This document shows positions 1-12,004 of a stretch of DNA of 63,609 nucleotides, one piece after another (positions within the stretch are counted from its first letter, which is position 1; every line of letters begins with the position of its first letter). The notes under the pieces are model-generated. The model was not told where the DNA came from and did not search any database. It worked only from the letters and a program-made list of their open reading frames with translations. Both the position numbers and the translations under genes were made by a program. This stretch comes from Phallus indusiatus (Eukaryota; Basidiomycota; Agaricomycetes; Phallales; Phallaceae), in assembly GCA_027605045.1 (NCBI GenBank), contig JAQFWX010000182.1:1-63609 (forward strand), read 5' to 3'.

Positions 1-1869
1 GAAAAAGAGAAGAACCGTTGGAAGACGAAAGGCAAAGCGGCGGGTAGCGCGGCTACGAGAGTGGGAGACGGAACAGCTGAGAATGCAGTGAAGACGAGCG
101 GTCAACTATCGAAGGGAAATGGGGAAGATCGAGCTACAGCGTTAAAGCCAGTATCGCCTAGTCGTCGAGGTGACGGTCAAGTTGGAATGGGAGTCGGAAT
201 TGGCAATATGCCAGTGTCAGGAACGCATACTACCTCTTCTTCGGAGGCGTCGATATCCGCGTCTTCGGTCCGGCCACTAGCACAGCGTGCGCAACTGAAA
301 CCCCATACTTCTCCTCGTCTAAAGTTAGCCCTTGAGCTTTATGCCAAAGCGACTTTGGAAGAACAGAAAGGGAATCTTTCTGAAGCGACTAACCTTTATC
401 GTCGGGCGTTTCAACTTGATTCACATGTGGATAAAGTATACCAGCTGGAGGAAGCGGCTAGGGAGAAGGCTTTGTTAGCTAAAGTTGGAAATGAGGGGGA
501 GGAGTCTCGTTTGCCTTCCGCTGTGTCGACTGCAGAAACGTCATCTTCGTCTGCACCACCACCAGTAGTGTCGGTGACTCATCAGCTTGGGCAGCTTAAC
601 CTCGAATCTTCCAAACCCCATTTAGATCAGACTCAACGTACAGCAAAAGTTGATGATGACACTGGTCCTCGTGAACTTCATCCATCCCACCCATTCAGCC
701 TTCTTCCGTTGGTTTCATCGTGGACCGATCCAGTTCCCGAGTTCTTACCGGAGGATGAACGGCGTCGCGTTTTTCTAGCCAAGATACCTAACGAACTGAT
801 TATCTATATCCTAACCACCTTCGTATGGAATACGGATGCCGCTTCTATTGAGCGGTTCGCTCTTGTTTGTAGGAAGATGAGATCTTTGACTCTGGATGGG
901 AGTATTTGGAGGTAAAATTTCCTAATGTCTATCCTTCTCAAACGCGTTTTAACGTTTGGTTTTTATTTCTGATAGGAAATTTCTTGAAGTCAATCTCGTC
1001 CGTTATCAACTCTCCGACCCCGATGTTTCGATTGATGAACTGTGTTTTGGCTCGTATGAATCTGATTACAGACGTATGTTTATTGAACATCCGCGTATTC
1101 GGTTTGATGGTGTATATATTGCAATCTGTCATTACATGTAAGTGGCGTAGGCATTGAACTGCTAGCACTTATGTGTTTGAACTAATTCGCGTTACCCAGA
1201 CGCCACGGATTAGGAGAGAACCCCTGGGTAGCTGTATGTGATTTTCTATCCTCTTATGTGCATGCTCTAGAAATTCTCGATTCCAGGTTTCGCATTTGAT
1301 TACTTATCGGCGGTTTCTGTTAGTTCCCAGAGCAGAATCATTTTTGTCAAAATTCTGACTGATGTTTTTGTTCTTAGACGGTTTTTCCCGAATGGAAAAG
1401 TCATGTCATACCAGGCAAATGAAGACCAAGAAATTTCTGAAGTAGTCCATTCGTTGCAACCTAGTCTTGTCAAGAAGGTTAGAACAGTGTTTTACCTTGG
1501 CGTTTCCTCTTAACAGACATCTTCACTTCCATTTAGGATGTTCGAGTCGGAGATTGGAGACTCCTTGGATCTTGGTTATACATCACCGGTCTCGCAGAGG
1601 TTGCACCCTCCCGTTTCAGAAACGTAGACAAATTCAACTTTCAAATGAGGTTAAGTTTGAAGTCGAAGCCTTGCTTAGGAAGGTGAACATTTCATTTTGG
1701 GTTTACCTCATGTTCTATGCTCAGGCGATTCTCTTTAAATGTCAGATGGAATAAACTCGATTTACTCGATTATGAATCTGTGGATATCGAGACGGGGGAT
1801 GTTTCGCCTTTTGCATTACGCCATGAACGGCCCTTTTGGTTCTCCAAAGTTCGATCTTACACTTTCTGA
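1..1869 (+). CDS. F-box protein, FBXO9/Hrt3-like (5' partial)
   Basis: Probable substrate adaptor of an SCF ubiquitin ligase. The reading frame is open at the left edge, so the start lies outside the window (an in-frame ATG occurs at 187). After a Ser-rich low-complexity stretch there is a helical TPR/MIT-like segment (about 325-470, YAKATLEEQKG), then an F-box at about 785-912 (IPNELIIYIL...SIWR). Short introns follow from 914; later exons carry a conserved C-terminal region with KFLEVNLVRYQ, a RFFPNGKVMSYQ strand and a terminal ERPFWFSKVRSYTF ending at the TGA at 1867-1869. The order helical repeat, F-box, beta-rich C-terminus is that of FBXO9 and yeast Hrt3. The substrate cannot be told from sequence. 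Intron limits in the 3' half are approximate. Confidence 0.75.
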
Positions 1870-2141
1870 TTGATCGGACAAGGAGTGGAATATTTAGTCG
1901 GATTATATACATAGATCTAGAAGAAATACCACATTTTGCTTTACTTAATGCGTGTAATTAATCTGATTGGTGAGCGCTTATATAACGGCCACCGGGAAAG
2001 GCGCGTCACGCGTAAATGGACATGGCTTGTCAAAAACGCGTCGCGTTAAATTCGCCTTTGTCGTGTTACTCTCAATCGACATTCTTGATCTGAGACTTCT
2101 TTCACCCTATTATACCTCAAATTCGAACATTCCTAGTTGAT

Positions 2142-3610
2142 ATGATTATACTAAGCTGTCCCATACATCTCGACTACATCTCATCAGATCAACCGCCGGT
2201 TGCATTACCATGCGGTAGGTCACTTCGAGTCCCTTTGTACATTACATTGGGAACTAAACATATCATCTCAGGCCACGTCTTTTGCACACCTTGTCTTGAT
2301 CGGCTCTATGGAGAAACTCGTTTAAAGCCATGCCCACTGTGTAACAAGGCCGCCAAGAAAGCAAGTTTTTTGAAACTCTATGCCCTCGACTCTTCTTCGC
2401 AACCTGGATCGCCGAGTGGATCGCCTGTGAAACGCGAAGGTGCTAGAGCTCGTGCTTCAGACATTGCTATGGAAGGTGGTCGAATCAGAGATGCGCTCAG
2501 AGGATTATGTTCTGTTGCCGATGAGAGTAGCGGAAGTGGTTTGAACAATACAGTTTTAAATACTGCTGTTGATGCTACGCAGCGTATGGCTACGTTTTCG
2601 GAGAAAGTCGCTACAACGTCAGAAGATATTGAACTGAAGGTGAGCTCAGTTGACTTCAAGCGAGATTTCATGGAGTTGAAACATTCTTTGGCCCATAGTG
2701 TTTAGCCCACCAGTTGAGAGATGCGTCCTCCCGCTTCCAATCACTTCTTTTTCCCCAATTGGAAACACTATTAAACCTACGAGAAACAATTGAGACGTTA
2801 ACATCTCAAAACCTAGACCTTCAAGGCAAACTAAATCGGAGAGAAGTAGAGCTTGACGTCATTTCGCGAAAACGGCGGCAGCAGGAGAGGGAGAAAGCGA
2901 ATTTAATATTGGCTAAGAAATTAGTGGATGAACGTCTTGTTGGACTGGAAAAGGCTTTGGATGCAACTCATGAAAAATTGAAGATCGCGCAGCAGGAATC
3001 TGTGGTGCAAAAGGAATCGATTTGTGTAAAGGATGAGGAATTGGCCAAGTTTAGGGTTTGGCTTGGAGAGCATAAACATAAGGTTCGTGGATGCGATATG
3101 AAGTGTTGGTGAGATAGCTGATTTTAGTTTCAGGCTGAGAAATACAAAGCTGAGGCTAGAAGATTGCAAGAGACTATCTCGGAGATGGAGAAGAACAGAC
3201 CATCAGAGTCGTCAAAATCGCCGTTGCCGCATCCCGCATCTCGGCGGCCTCGACCACAATTAGCAAGTCGGGATACTATGAACATGATGATTGACCTGGA
3301 TGAAGATGGTACCGTTGATGACGATGAAGATATTCCACTGAAACGACGGAGGATCGATCTTGAACCTGATTTCTCAGATTTCACAATCGATCTTGGGCCG
3401 GATATCTCAGCTTTCACCAATGCGACTGCTTCGATGATAGGACAATGGAAGCCTCCGGCCATAGCCAAAGTCGTCACAAATTTTGACCGGAAAAAAGACA
3501 CGAAACAAAGTGTACCAAATCCGATTTTACCGTTGAGTTTAGACTCGAGAGGACAAACCAAAGTGCCCTATGCTCTAGGCTCGAGAGTGAGGATGGGGAA
3601 GAGTACCTGA
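2142..3610 (+). CDS. RING-type zinc finger protein with coiled coil
   Basis: Predicted 428-aa protein from exons 2142-2214, 2272-2639, 2714-3082 and 3134-3610; all junctions are GT-AG and keep phase. The N-terminus is a RING-like finger: SCPIHLD, then PCGHVFCTPC formed across the first intron, then CPLC. The second metal ligand is His (codon CAT) where RING domains normally have Cys. A long Lys/Glu/Gln-rich coiled coil covers about residues 145-285, followed by an acidic stretch (DLDEDGTVDDDED), a basic KRRR patch and a disordered tail. Probably a ubiquitin or SUMO E3 ligase, by domain only. The basic patch next to the acidic run suggests a nuclear location, which is inference. No clear orthologue recognised. 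Confidence 0.7.
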
Positions 3611-3745
3611 TCTAAGTTAAGAATTTGAGGAATTACCATATTTAGTAGTAGCAGTCCGTCCATAATCAGAAATTGAAATTGAAAAAAAGCTTCCGCCGGG
3701 TTCCGGTTGGCCGGCGCAAGAGTCTTCTGTTTTTGCTGTCTGCCC

Positions 3746-3768
3746 TGTGTGTGTGTGTCTGTGTGTGG
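3746..3768 (+). repeat. TG dinucleotide microsatellite
   Basis: Imperfect (TG)n tract in the short spacer between the RING gene and the next coiled-coil gene, lying about 60 bp upstream of the latter's proposed start codon. Confidence 0.7.
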
Positions 3769-3827
3769 GGCTCCTCCTGTTTTGAGTGCCTCTCCTTTCT
3801 CTCCATTCATCGCGATTCCCTCATTGC

Positions 3828-5787
3828 ATGTCGTCGTCGTTGTCAACAACATCGCCCGTGGGTGCGGCGTTACCGCCCTCGCTATCGCCAACGCGACCTC
3901 ATTCGTTATCGTACCCTCGCCCATCGTCGCGTTCGTCGATGCGTGCATCTTCGCCTGCACCTCCCATCAATCCTGATGACCCAAGTACGAAGATATGACA
4001 TTAATTTTTTCAAAACCCACTTCATTAATTTTTGAAATCTTCTAGTCGCTCTGAGAACCCAAATGAGCGCACTCAAACACGAAATAAGACAGAAGCAAGC
4101 TCAATTCAATACACTCGAAACTCTGTTGTTACGCGGCCCTCGTCCGTTGCCTCCCTCACCTCCACCAACTGAGCTCAACCTTCCTTCAACTTCCACTGCC
4201 ACTTCCACCTCTACAAAGATACCTCGGCGTAGTTCATGGGAACAGCTTTCCGGCATGACAGCAGGTGGTCCTGAATCACATATTCCTTTACCTCTTCCAA
4301 CTCACGTAAACGGTCGTCCCTCAAGCTCGAACATAAGACCGGACGAAGTGATTAAAGAAGGGTTCCCTTGGATTTTGGTGTTTCCTCCTTGTCGTCATCG
4401 GCATCGACTACCAGACGCGCAGAAAGTCCGACACGAAGTATGAGTCGTACGTATTAACTGTCATTTACGTCTTGTTTCTCGTCACAAATGATATATCCCA
4501 CAAGCTAGGTATACCTATATCTTCCGTTGGTACGTCGTTCCATTTTACCCTTCTCCACTCTCCCGGCCTTCCTTCCTAAGGCTCACTGCTTTTTATAGGA
4601 CACGCTCGAATACTAGCAGAAGACGTCAAACCATCCTTCTCGTCCTCTTCAGAGCCCGCACTAACAAGCCCAGAAGTACATACACCCTCATCAACAACGC
4701 TTGAACTTCCTCAACCCCAAACACCAAACAGACGCGACTCGCTTTCCCCTCTGCCTAGCTCGCTTATGTCGACTCCCACCGGTGCCTCTAGCAATTCAAG
4801 CCGCCGCTCGATAGGAGGCGGTAATACTACTAAAGTCTTAGCGGATCTTCAAGCTGGTGTTATGGCTTCACGCACAGCCTTGGATAATGCCAAAACCCAG
4901 CTGAGAATATCTCAGCGTACTGTTGCGCAATTAACGAGGCAGAACGAAGATTTGAAAGAGGGTAGGGAAAGATTAAGGCTTGAGAATGAGGGTTTGAATA
5001 ATGTTGTCGCAAGGAAAGAAAGGCTATTACAAGAGGTAAGAAAGAGACATACTGTTAAGAAGAGAGGATATAACCGATTTAACGTTCAATTTGTTTCAAT
5101 AGGTTTTGGAACGAGCCCGCAAAGCCGAATCAGAAGCTCTATCCTACAAGACTCAACTCAAACAGGAGACATCCACCGCCAAAAAATCATTACGTGAGAT
5201 GGAGTCTCAGCTCGCCGAGCAAACTGCTATATCTGCAAAAAGCGAACGCGAATACATTACCCTTCGAGAATCATTAAAACATCTTACGGAAGGATGGAAA
5301 GCGGATCTTTCGAGAATTAAAGAGGATACACAGAGGAAGGAAAAGGCGTTACGATTAGAGACCCAAAAGATGGCGAAGAAGTATGAAGAACTAGTCAAGG
5401 CTACAGAGGAGGAGAGGTAAATATTGCGTTTGGTTTTTTTCCCTTTTAGATTATCTCACTCATGAATTATCTATCCTTTTTAGGAAAGCACGACTAAAGA
5501 CTGAATCTCTTCGGGATGAAGCCAGGAAAGTGGATAAGCAGTTCGAAAAAGCATTTGGAGAACAACTAGATGGTCTTGCCGCAACTATCAAGAAATCCTC
5601 AGATGATTCAGAAAATGCTAGGCGGACTGCAGAGTAAGTGGCTTTGTTGCTTTGCGATATGAAATATCGGTTAATAGTGTTTTTTTTCCTTCGTTTCAGT
5701 AAACTCTCACTTGAGTTAACGCGGATAAGACGGTTAATGCAAGCAGCCGGTAGCGCAGCAAATGAGGGTTCAAATGAGGTCCAGTAG
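3828..5787 (+). CDS. She3-like coiled-coil protein (apparent frameshift)
   Basis: Exons placed at 3828-3984, 4046-4446, 4509-4529 (21 nt), 4599-5035, 5103-5416, 5484-5633 and 5700-5787. The start codon at 3828 begins a Ser/Pro-rich leader that splices into IALRTQMSALKHEIRQKQ. The microexon encodes part of RIPISSVGHARILAED. The second half is an almost continuous coiled coil (ASRTALDNAKTQL to MQAAGSAANEG). Fungal proteins of this shape are often labelled SWI5-dependent HO expression protein 3, an mRNA-transport adaptor; I assign that name only tentatively. At about 4360-4363 the frame must shift by one base to keep the Ser-rich reading (DFGVSSLSSSAS); no GT-AG intron fits. With one base restored the coding length would be 1569 nt. 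This could be a sequence error in a G run or a real lesion. Confidence 0.6.
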
Positions 5788-6207
5788 AACGGTGCACGCA
5801 ACACTTGTTGGATTTAAGACCCCAGCTTTTCGATCATTATCTTCTCAATCTGTCATGCCCCTTAGCCTTACACGGCCATCTGCTTACGTCCGTTTTATGA
5901 TTCATTCACTAATCGTTATTCTTGCTATACCCTCATTTACTCCATTCACTCACTCATTCATCATTCCCCCGATTCCCTAATTTCATTATCACAATGCCTA
6001 TTGACGTCTGTCTCACTCTCGCCAGTAGAAATTACTTTACAGAACCCTTATCTAGTTGGTATATTATATTATTAGCACTTTCATTTCATAACACTGCGCA
6101 TTCTCCAGTTCATTCAGAATGAAATCAAATAAGCCCAATTAAACAGTATGATTAAGAACTGGATGAATTTTTACATGTAAAAGCAGATGCACGATTCTAT
6201 TTATTAA

Positions 6208-7563
6208 TTACACTGTAACCTTGGAATTTTCTTTTTCCCTAGCGCTCTCTTCAACTTGTTTCCTAATCTTTTCCTTCTTCCGTTCTTTCAACCTCTTCCT
6301 CCTCTCGCTCTCTTTCTGTCGTTTGAAAGCGTCAACAGAATCAAACCATTTCAGTCCTACATCCACAAAGCGCCAGGGAGGGCGCGCAGGATGAGGTTGA
6401 ACAACATGCGACGGATAGTCGGCTGTTGAGTCGGTAAGGTTGACAGCGTCATATCTCGATTTGGCTTTGGCTCGGGCTTCAGCTATAAGCGTTGGCACAA
6501 TCGGTACCTTTTAACGAAAACAATTGGTCGAAGGTCTCGTCAAAGACAAATAAGAAGTCTTACCTGACCCTCGTCAACCGGTTCAAAGTACGTTCTTGAT
6601 AAATGCCTTCCCCCTTTTTGTTCTTGCGCTTTGGCAGCTGTAGCAGCGGCTGCCTCATCAGCGTCGTTTACTGCATCTCTCGCGGGAGAATTGAGCTCTT
6701 CCGCAAGTGTTGTATGTACCCTCCGGTCTTTAACACCCAACAGCGTTTCCATACCTTCTTGGAAACCTGTTTGAAGCGGTGTAGATCCATCCTATTTGAA
6801 CATGTCAATAAAAATCCAGTGAAATATAAAAAACAATGAAGAAATGTCAGAAAGCCATGCATGTTTTTTGAAGTTTAACCATGGGTTTGTCTTCAAGACT
6901 AATCGATTTAAACTCATCATGAAATCCGAGACAGACAAGCTGTCCACCGGGAAACACGAGTGCAAAGAGACAAAATACTAACCGAGTTTTTCCAGCGGGC
7001 TTCTAACGCTTTGAGTTTCAGGATAGCTTCAACGCGAGGGATGGAGATTCCATATCGCATAGATAGTGACCGCAAATCATTGGCAGCGGGATTCGATATA
7101 TAGGTTTTATATATTGTTTCCCTAACTCTATCCGATAAGGGAGGTGGAGGCTTGAATGTTGGATTCAGCGGGAATGGCTATGGTAAAACGCATAAAGGAC
7201 TAGAATCATTAAATGGCGCTAAGCATGTGAAGAAACATGGACGACATACAACATCTCCCCCAGCCATTTTGGACCCGTGAAACTGGGATGTTTATAATGT
7301 CGACCCTGGCCTGCAAGCCAATTCTGGTAGGCTGCTTGAGTTGTCGGACTTCGTTCTTCTACATCCTCTACGTCTTCATCTTCTTCTGTTCTCGGTTTCA
7401 AAGGATCATGTTCGACAGAACCTTGTTGTGCATTTGTTGGAAGTGTGGAGGATATACAACGAATGTGGGAGGGTGTTTTAGCATGGGCAGAATAACATGA
7501 GAATTTCTTTGAGGTCAATAACCGTTGTCTGACCCGCTGACATGGAAAAGTGAACGAAGACAT
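6208..7563 (-). CDS. Mitochondrial small ribosomal subunit protein mS45 (Bot1/Mrps35 family)
   Basis: Predicted 366-aa protein; exons (minus strand) 7563-7246, 7177-6983, 6939-6880, 6791-6564 and 6507-6208. The N-terminus is basic and Ser-rich with few acids, as expected of a mitochondrial presequence. The family core is plain: NWLAGQGRHYKHPSF, GPKWLG, PFPLNPTFKPPPPLSDRVRE, a helix-turn-helix-like stretch (MRYGISIPRVEAILKLKALE) and PLQTGFQEGME. The C-terminus is highly charged. Bot1 proteins are needed for mitochondrial translation. The first intron must use a donor reading GTCGTC to keep phase; a better-looking GTATGT three bases upstream would put the reading into a stop. Diverges from the nucleoporin gene. 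Confidence 0.82.
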
Positions 7564-7953
7564 TTCAACCTCGCAAGCGAGAGAGGAAATTTTTATACGA
7601 TTTGTTTAGCGCTGATTGGCTGCAACACGGGAGACCGTTGCAGTTTTCCGAGGAGATGGCGTTCTCCGGTCCAGTGCTTACGTCAATTGGTTGGAGTAGA
7701 CGCGTTATGTACGCCTGTGGGATCGTGTGGACCCTTAGTTACGAGTTTATTGTTTTTGGCCTGAACGAACGGCGAGTGTTTTCAATCTCAATCTCGTTTT
7801 AGAAACAACGCTAAAAACAAAAAAAGAGCCGACAACGTTTCACAGTCTCGCATAATACATCGGAATATAATCCTCAAATTTTAAAAAAAGAAAAAAAGAA
7901 GAAACGCGAAACCAACATTCCTCCCATTCATCACATTTCTGCCTGATAATATA
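7564..7953. promoter_or_regulatory. Divergent spacer between mS45 and Nup53 genes
   Basis: 390 bp between the two start codons. It must hold both promoters. I see CT-rich and A-rich tracts near the nucleoporin start (AAAAAAAG runs at about 7880-7900) but no clear TATA element and no convincing ORF. Confidence 0.5.
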
Positions 7954-9294
7954 ATGTTTCCTTCACAATCCACATCTTCGCCCTTAGCCCCAGCGGACAG
8001 GTCTAACCGGCTTAGCTTTCCCCATTCTCATTCTCAACCCACCATGCCATTTTCTGCCAGCTCATCTTCCTCGATGGGATGGAGTACTGCTGGTACAGCT
8101 GCTAGTGGGCTCAACGACCCATTTACGTCGTCTAGGTCGCATTATCAACCTGGATTTTTAATGGTGTGTTGACCATTTTTAAATTTTTTATGTACCTTTT
8201 TTTTAAAAATTCTTAACCTCATTGCTTTAAGAGCATGACGCAGAACAATGTACGTGTATCCCTGCTCCGCAGACCCTCACCTTTGTTCGTGGACTCATTG
8301 ATCTGCTTTTATACAGACAACGCCCACCGGCGGACAGCTAATGGAAGAGCCACCCATAATTCCGACAAAGTTTAATCCAACGGCGTCGAGAACGTCACCG
8401 TCCGAGTTTGGTTTGGAGTCTATGTTCGAGCGCAGCAAGTAAGCCTATCTTGATGATCATAAACTTTATAGCCTTTTTGACTTATACGAAATAAGGTCAC
8501 GCCGTCAACGTCCTTCCACTTCTGGTGATGATGATGCGCCTCCAACCGCGTCCCTTACAGATACAATGGGAGAGGCAAGTATGTTTCAACGGAGGGTACG
8601 TATTATAATGACTTTAACAACTTAGTCTCCTTTATCCATCACCACTTTTCATAGGACACTCCAACCGGCTCTCCACGATATCGACCAATTCAGCCAGTCC
8701 AATTGCAGTCCAATACGCCCCAAATTGTATACCTGAACGTTTTCGGATACCCACTTGATCTTTACGAATCTGTCGCGAAGCTGTTTCAGAGTCTTGGTGA
8801 TACAACTGAGCCTGAACCTAGTGAAAATGGAATGTGGTTTACTATTGGATTCCGTAACTCATGGGAAGCTGAGCGTGCTTTGAGAAGGAACGGAAAGATA
8901 ATGGATGAAATGTACATGATTGGTGTTGCTAAAACGGTGAGTTTATAATTTTGATCTTTCTGAATTGTAAACTGTTTCTCAATCATTTTAATCCTTCGAA
9001 TAGAATGGATCATCTTCTGCAGACTTCCCTATGGACACATCCGGACCACGAGCTCCAGGTTCGCCTCCTACAGTTGAGACTTCTTCCAAAGACAGTCTTA
9101 TTCCCGCATTCAATCGCACCACAAGTTTCGGTACGCCACTGACACTAGCGCCGTCCTCTGCAGCATTCAAGACTCCGTCGAATAAACCCAAAACTCAGCC
9201 AGCAGTAACGACCACACCCACTCGAGTTCACGCAAACGAATTATCTCAAGGATCTGCATTGTCTAAATTCTCAGATATGATTTTCGGATGGTAG
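7954..9294 (+). CDS. Nucleoporin Nup53/Nup35 family
   Basis: Predicted 340-aa protein from exons 7954-8163, 8232-8249 (18 nt), 8317-8438, 8496-8595, 8655-8936 and 9004-9294; phases agree throughout. It has a Ser-rich N-terminus, then an atypical RRM at about residues 160-245 (VYLNVFGYPLD, WFTIGFRNSWEAERALRRNG, MIGVAKT), which in this family dimerises and binds Nup partners. The last residues, LSKFSDMIFGW, form the amphipathic membrane-binding motif typical of Nup53/59/35. Predicted role: inner-ring nucleoporin linking the pore scaffold to the nuclear membrane. The six-codon microexon (SMTQNN) is flanked by good AG and GTACGT sites. Confidence 0.85.
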
Positions 9295-9440
9295 AGAGCA
9301 TGCATCATGTTTTGTAAGGTTATGTTATAATCATGGTTAATAATACATATGACATCAACTGGATTTCATGTGATGGAGTCCGAGACCCACCTTTGAGACG
9401 AAAGACGTCATAGTGGAACCTTTTGACATGTCTCAACAAG

Positions 9441-9449
9441 TATTTAAAT
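9441..9449 (+). promoter_or_regulatory. TATA-like element
   Basis: TATTTAAAT lies 55 bp upstream of the start codon at 9504. This suits a strongly inducible small gene; assignment is by motif and distance only. Confidence 0.4.
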
Positions 9450-9503
9450 TCGGCTAGCTTTGACGTTTCTCCTCATCAATTCCTTCTCTGTAATTTTTCA
9501 AAG

Positions 9504-10131
9504 ATGAGCGCACCAGCAGGTTCATATTCGAGTATGGGACCGCGAAATGTCATGAACGAGTCATATGTAACGAATCCCGACGTGAAGTTTCAACAAACTG
9601 GCGTTACTGGAGGAGCACCACAAAGTCCTATTCAAGCTGCTTCGGAGGGATACACATTAAACTCGACAAACCAGAGTAACCCCAATATGTCAACAGGACA
9701 TACTTATAATCAAAGTACCACCGACCCCGCAGGAGGACAACCTTACACTGGAGGTGGCGGAGGTGGACAAACGTATACTGGAGGTGCTTATAATGGAGGT
9801 GGACAGGCTTACGATGGACCTGCACAAGAAACTGCTACAGGTGATAGTGCTGCAACTTGTGGTGGTACTGCTGGCAAGAATGTTCATGGTGTTTTTAAAG
9901 GAATACATGTAGGTTGCCGTTTTTCTCGGATTAATAAGTTAGTGGTGTATCTCAGCGTTGAATTTACAGGGCGTCGGAGAAGTTATCAGAGGAAATGTTA
10001 TGTCTGCGGTCGACCGAGCATTGGGGAATCAAGAAGGTGCTGCGAAGAATACTGCGATTGCGGAAGCGGGAAGGCAGGAAATGAGAGGCTTTTCCACTGG
10101 CTCAAACCCAAACTCGGGGCCTCGCTATTAA
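9504..10131 (+). CDS. Small glycine-rich protein, possible stress protein
   Basis: Two exons, 9504-9908 and 9970-10131, give 188 aa. The N-terminal two thirds are Gly/Gln/Asn/Thr-rich with repeats of GGQPYTGG and GGQTYTGG. The C-terminal part, assembled across the intron, is compact and looks conserved: GKNVHGVFKGIHGVGEVIRG, then a predicted helix with AVDRALGNQEGAAKNTAIAEAGRQEM. Basidiomycetes carry many small proteins with this GxGExIRG-type tail; no function is established. No signal peptide or membrane segment. A stress role is a guess from composition and the nearby TATA-like element. Confidence 0.65.
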
Positions 10132-10549
10132 ATATACTAAAGCTTGTATTCTTGTAATTTTATCCTTTTGTACTGTATATTCCAACACTATTAGTCTATG
10201 TCAAAGTAGTAATCACCAGACATCGCGGCCATACTAAAATTTTGGACTACACTAGCCAGGACGCGCGATCACTGATAACCATAACTCATTGTTTTCTAAG
10301 ACAGATCAATTGACAAGAACGTTCTTAATACTAATCATCGTATTCCCTGGCAACCAAACCGTAGTCTGCTGGAGTAAACGCGCAAAAAGTATGCGAAGGA
10401 GTCGTCCGGACTTCGCCCCCAGCGGGCCGCGAATTGTGTACATCGCTTACTCAGCAATGTCATGAATACCATTGAATTCCCACTGCAGGCTCAAGCCATC
10501 TTCGATTTAAGGCTTGCACCGGAACGTACACGCTCTTACGTTTTTGGTC
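10132..10549. other. Intergenic, no gene seen
   Basis: 418 bp between the glycine-rich gene and the transporter gene. Likely 3' end of the former and promoter of the latter; no ORF with coding character and no repeat recognised. Confidence 0.5.
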
Positions 10550-12004
10550 ATGGCCTCTAAGCTTAGAAAAAGGCCCCAACGGTCCAATAAATCTGCAGAA
10601 GTCGTGGACAGCACCCCTTCTAGTGCTGCAGTTGTTCGAACCGGCCTATTGGCTGTCTTCGATTATGTTTTCATAATCGCCTTAGTTTTCGGCGGTTGCT
10701 GCACGTAAGACTCAATACCAACTTTCCCCCTTCATTGATGAACTGAATATTCGAGATCACTCATAGAAATGCTTGGTCGTTGGAGATACTTCTCAAGCGC
10801 GGTGCCGATTTTGGTTCGTATACTTTCACTTTCACATTTTCAAAATTAACAATTAATTAGGTTCCGCATTAACATTCACGCAAATGACCTTTATAGCCAC
10901 TCAAGGTCTCTTTTCTTTCGTTACATTTCGGAAGGACGGTCATTTGACGTGGATTCCCCACTTGAAACCTGCTGTCATACCCCGATCGACTTGGCTTGTC
11001 CAAGTAATATTAATGTTCTGCATGTCTTTGCTTAATAATTGGTCGTTCTCTTACAAAGTCCCCCTCACGGTACAAATTATCGTTCGTTCTTCAGGTATAT
11101 GAATTCACATTGTTCTTGTTAAATGTTGAGCGCTGAATCTGTTAGGCCTGGCGGTATCTATGTTTTTCGGTTATTTTACAATGAATAAAAAGTATAGTTT
11201 TTCTCAAATAGTATGTTTATACTTCCCACAAAATGTTTTTATTTTCTCACTGGCAATACAACTCTGTAGATTGCTGTTGTGGTAGTTACTGCCGGTGTGA
11301 TTTTGGCCACTATGTCGGGCCCATCATCGTCGTCTGGGTCGAATTCACAGAATTCGAGCGATTTTAGGCAATATACAATTGGAATATCGATGCTGGTTCT
11401 GGCTTCTATCATCACTGGCTACTATGGTACACTTCAAGAACAAACCTATAAGCGATATGGACCCCATTGGAGGGAAGCTGTATTTTACACTGTATGTCAC
11501 CAAATGCATGTAGTTGAGCTGTAAACTTATCTCATCGCACAGCACTTGTTTTCACTACCCATGTTTTTCTTTTTAAAATCGGATATTGAGCATGGATTTT
11601 CATCGCTATCAGCATCGGGTCGGGATACCTTTGGGGGAGCAACTCATTCACTTATTTATCTCGCCTTGAATTTGGTTACTCAGTTCTTATGCACATCTTC
11701 TGTCAATAAGCTATCTACGGTATGTCCCAATGGTTATTGATCGTGGCCTATCATTAATTTTGACCCGCTATGACCTCAGATGGTTTCCTCCGTGTCCACT
11801 AATTTGGTCCTTACGGCTCGAAAAGCGCTCAGTCTGTGCATCAGCGTCTGGTGGTTCAACAATCGCTGGGATGGCAGGCTGAGTATTGGTGCCAGTATGG
11901 TCTTTTTCGGAACAATTATGTATACCACATCGGGGAATAATACTAAAGAGAAGGACGAACATAGAGGCCGCTCCGACTCCAAGACTCACGTGAAAAGTAA
12001 CTAA
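10550..12004 (+). CDS. UDP-GlcNAc/UDP-xylose-type nucleotide-sugar transporter (Yea4/SLC35B4 family)
   Basis: Predicted 374-aa protein from seven exons: 10550-10704, 10767-10813, 10861-11094, 11146-11210, 11270-11491, 11543-11719 and 11780-12004. About eight to ten hydrophobic segments. Family marks include CCTNAWSLEILLK at the end of the first TM, SLLNNWSFSYKVPLTVQIIVRS in the centre, the YTIGISMLVLASIITGYYG segment followed by LQEQTYKRYG and HWREAVFYTHLFSLP, and SSVSTNLVLTARKALSL near the C-terminus. Yea4 brings UDP-GlcNAc into the ER for chitin synthesis; SLC35B4 carries UDP-GlcNAc and UDP-xylose. The exact substrate cannot be settled here. The hydrophilic C-terminus (KEKDEHRGRSDSK) faces the cytosol by family topology. 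Confidence 0.82.
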
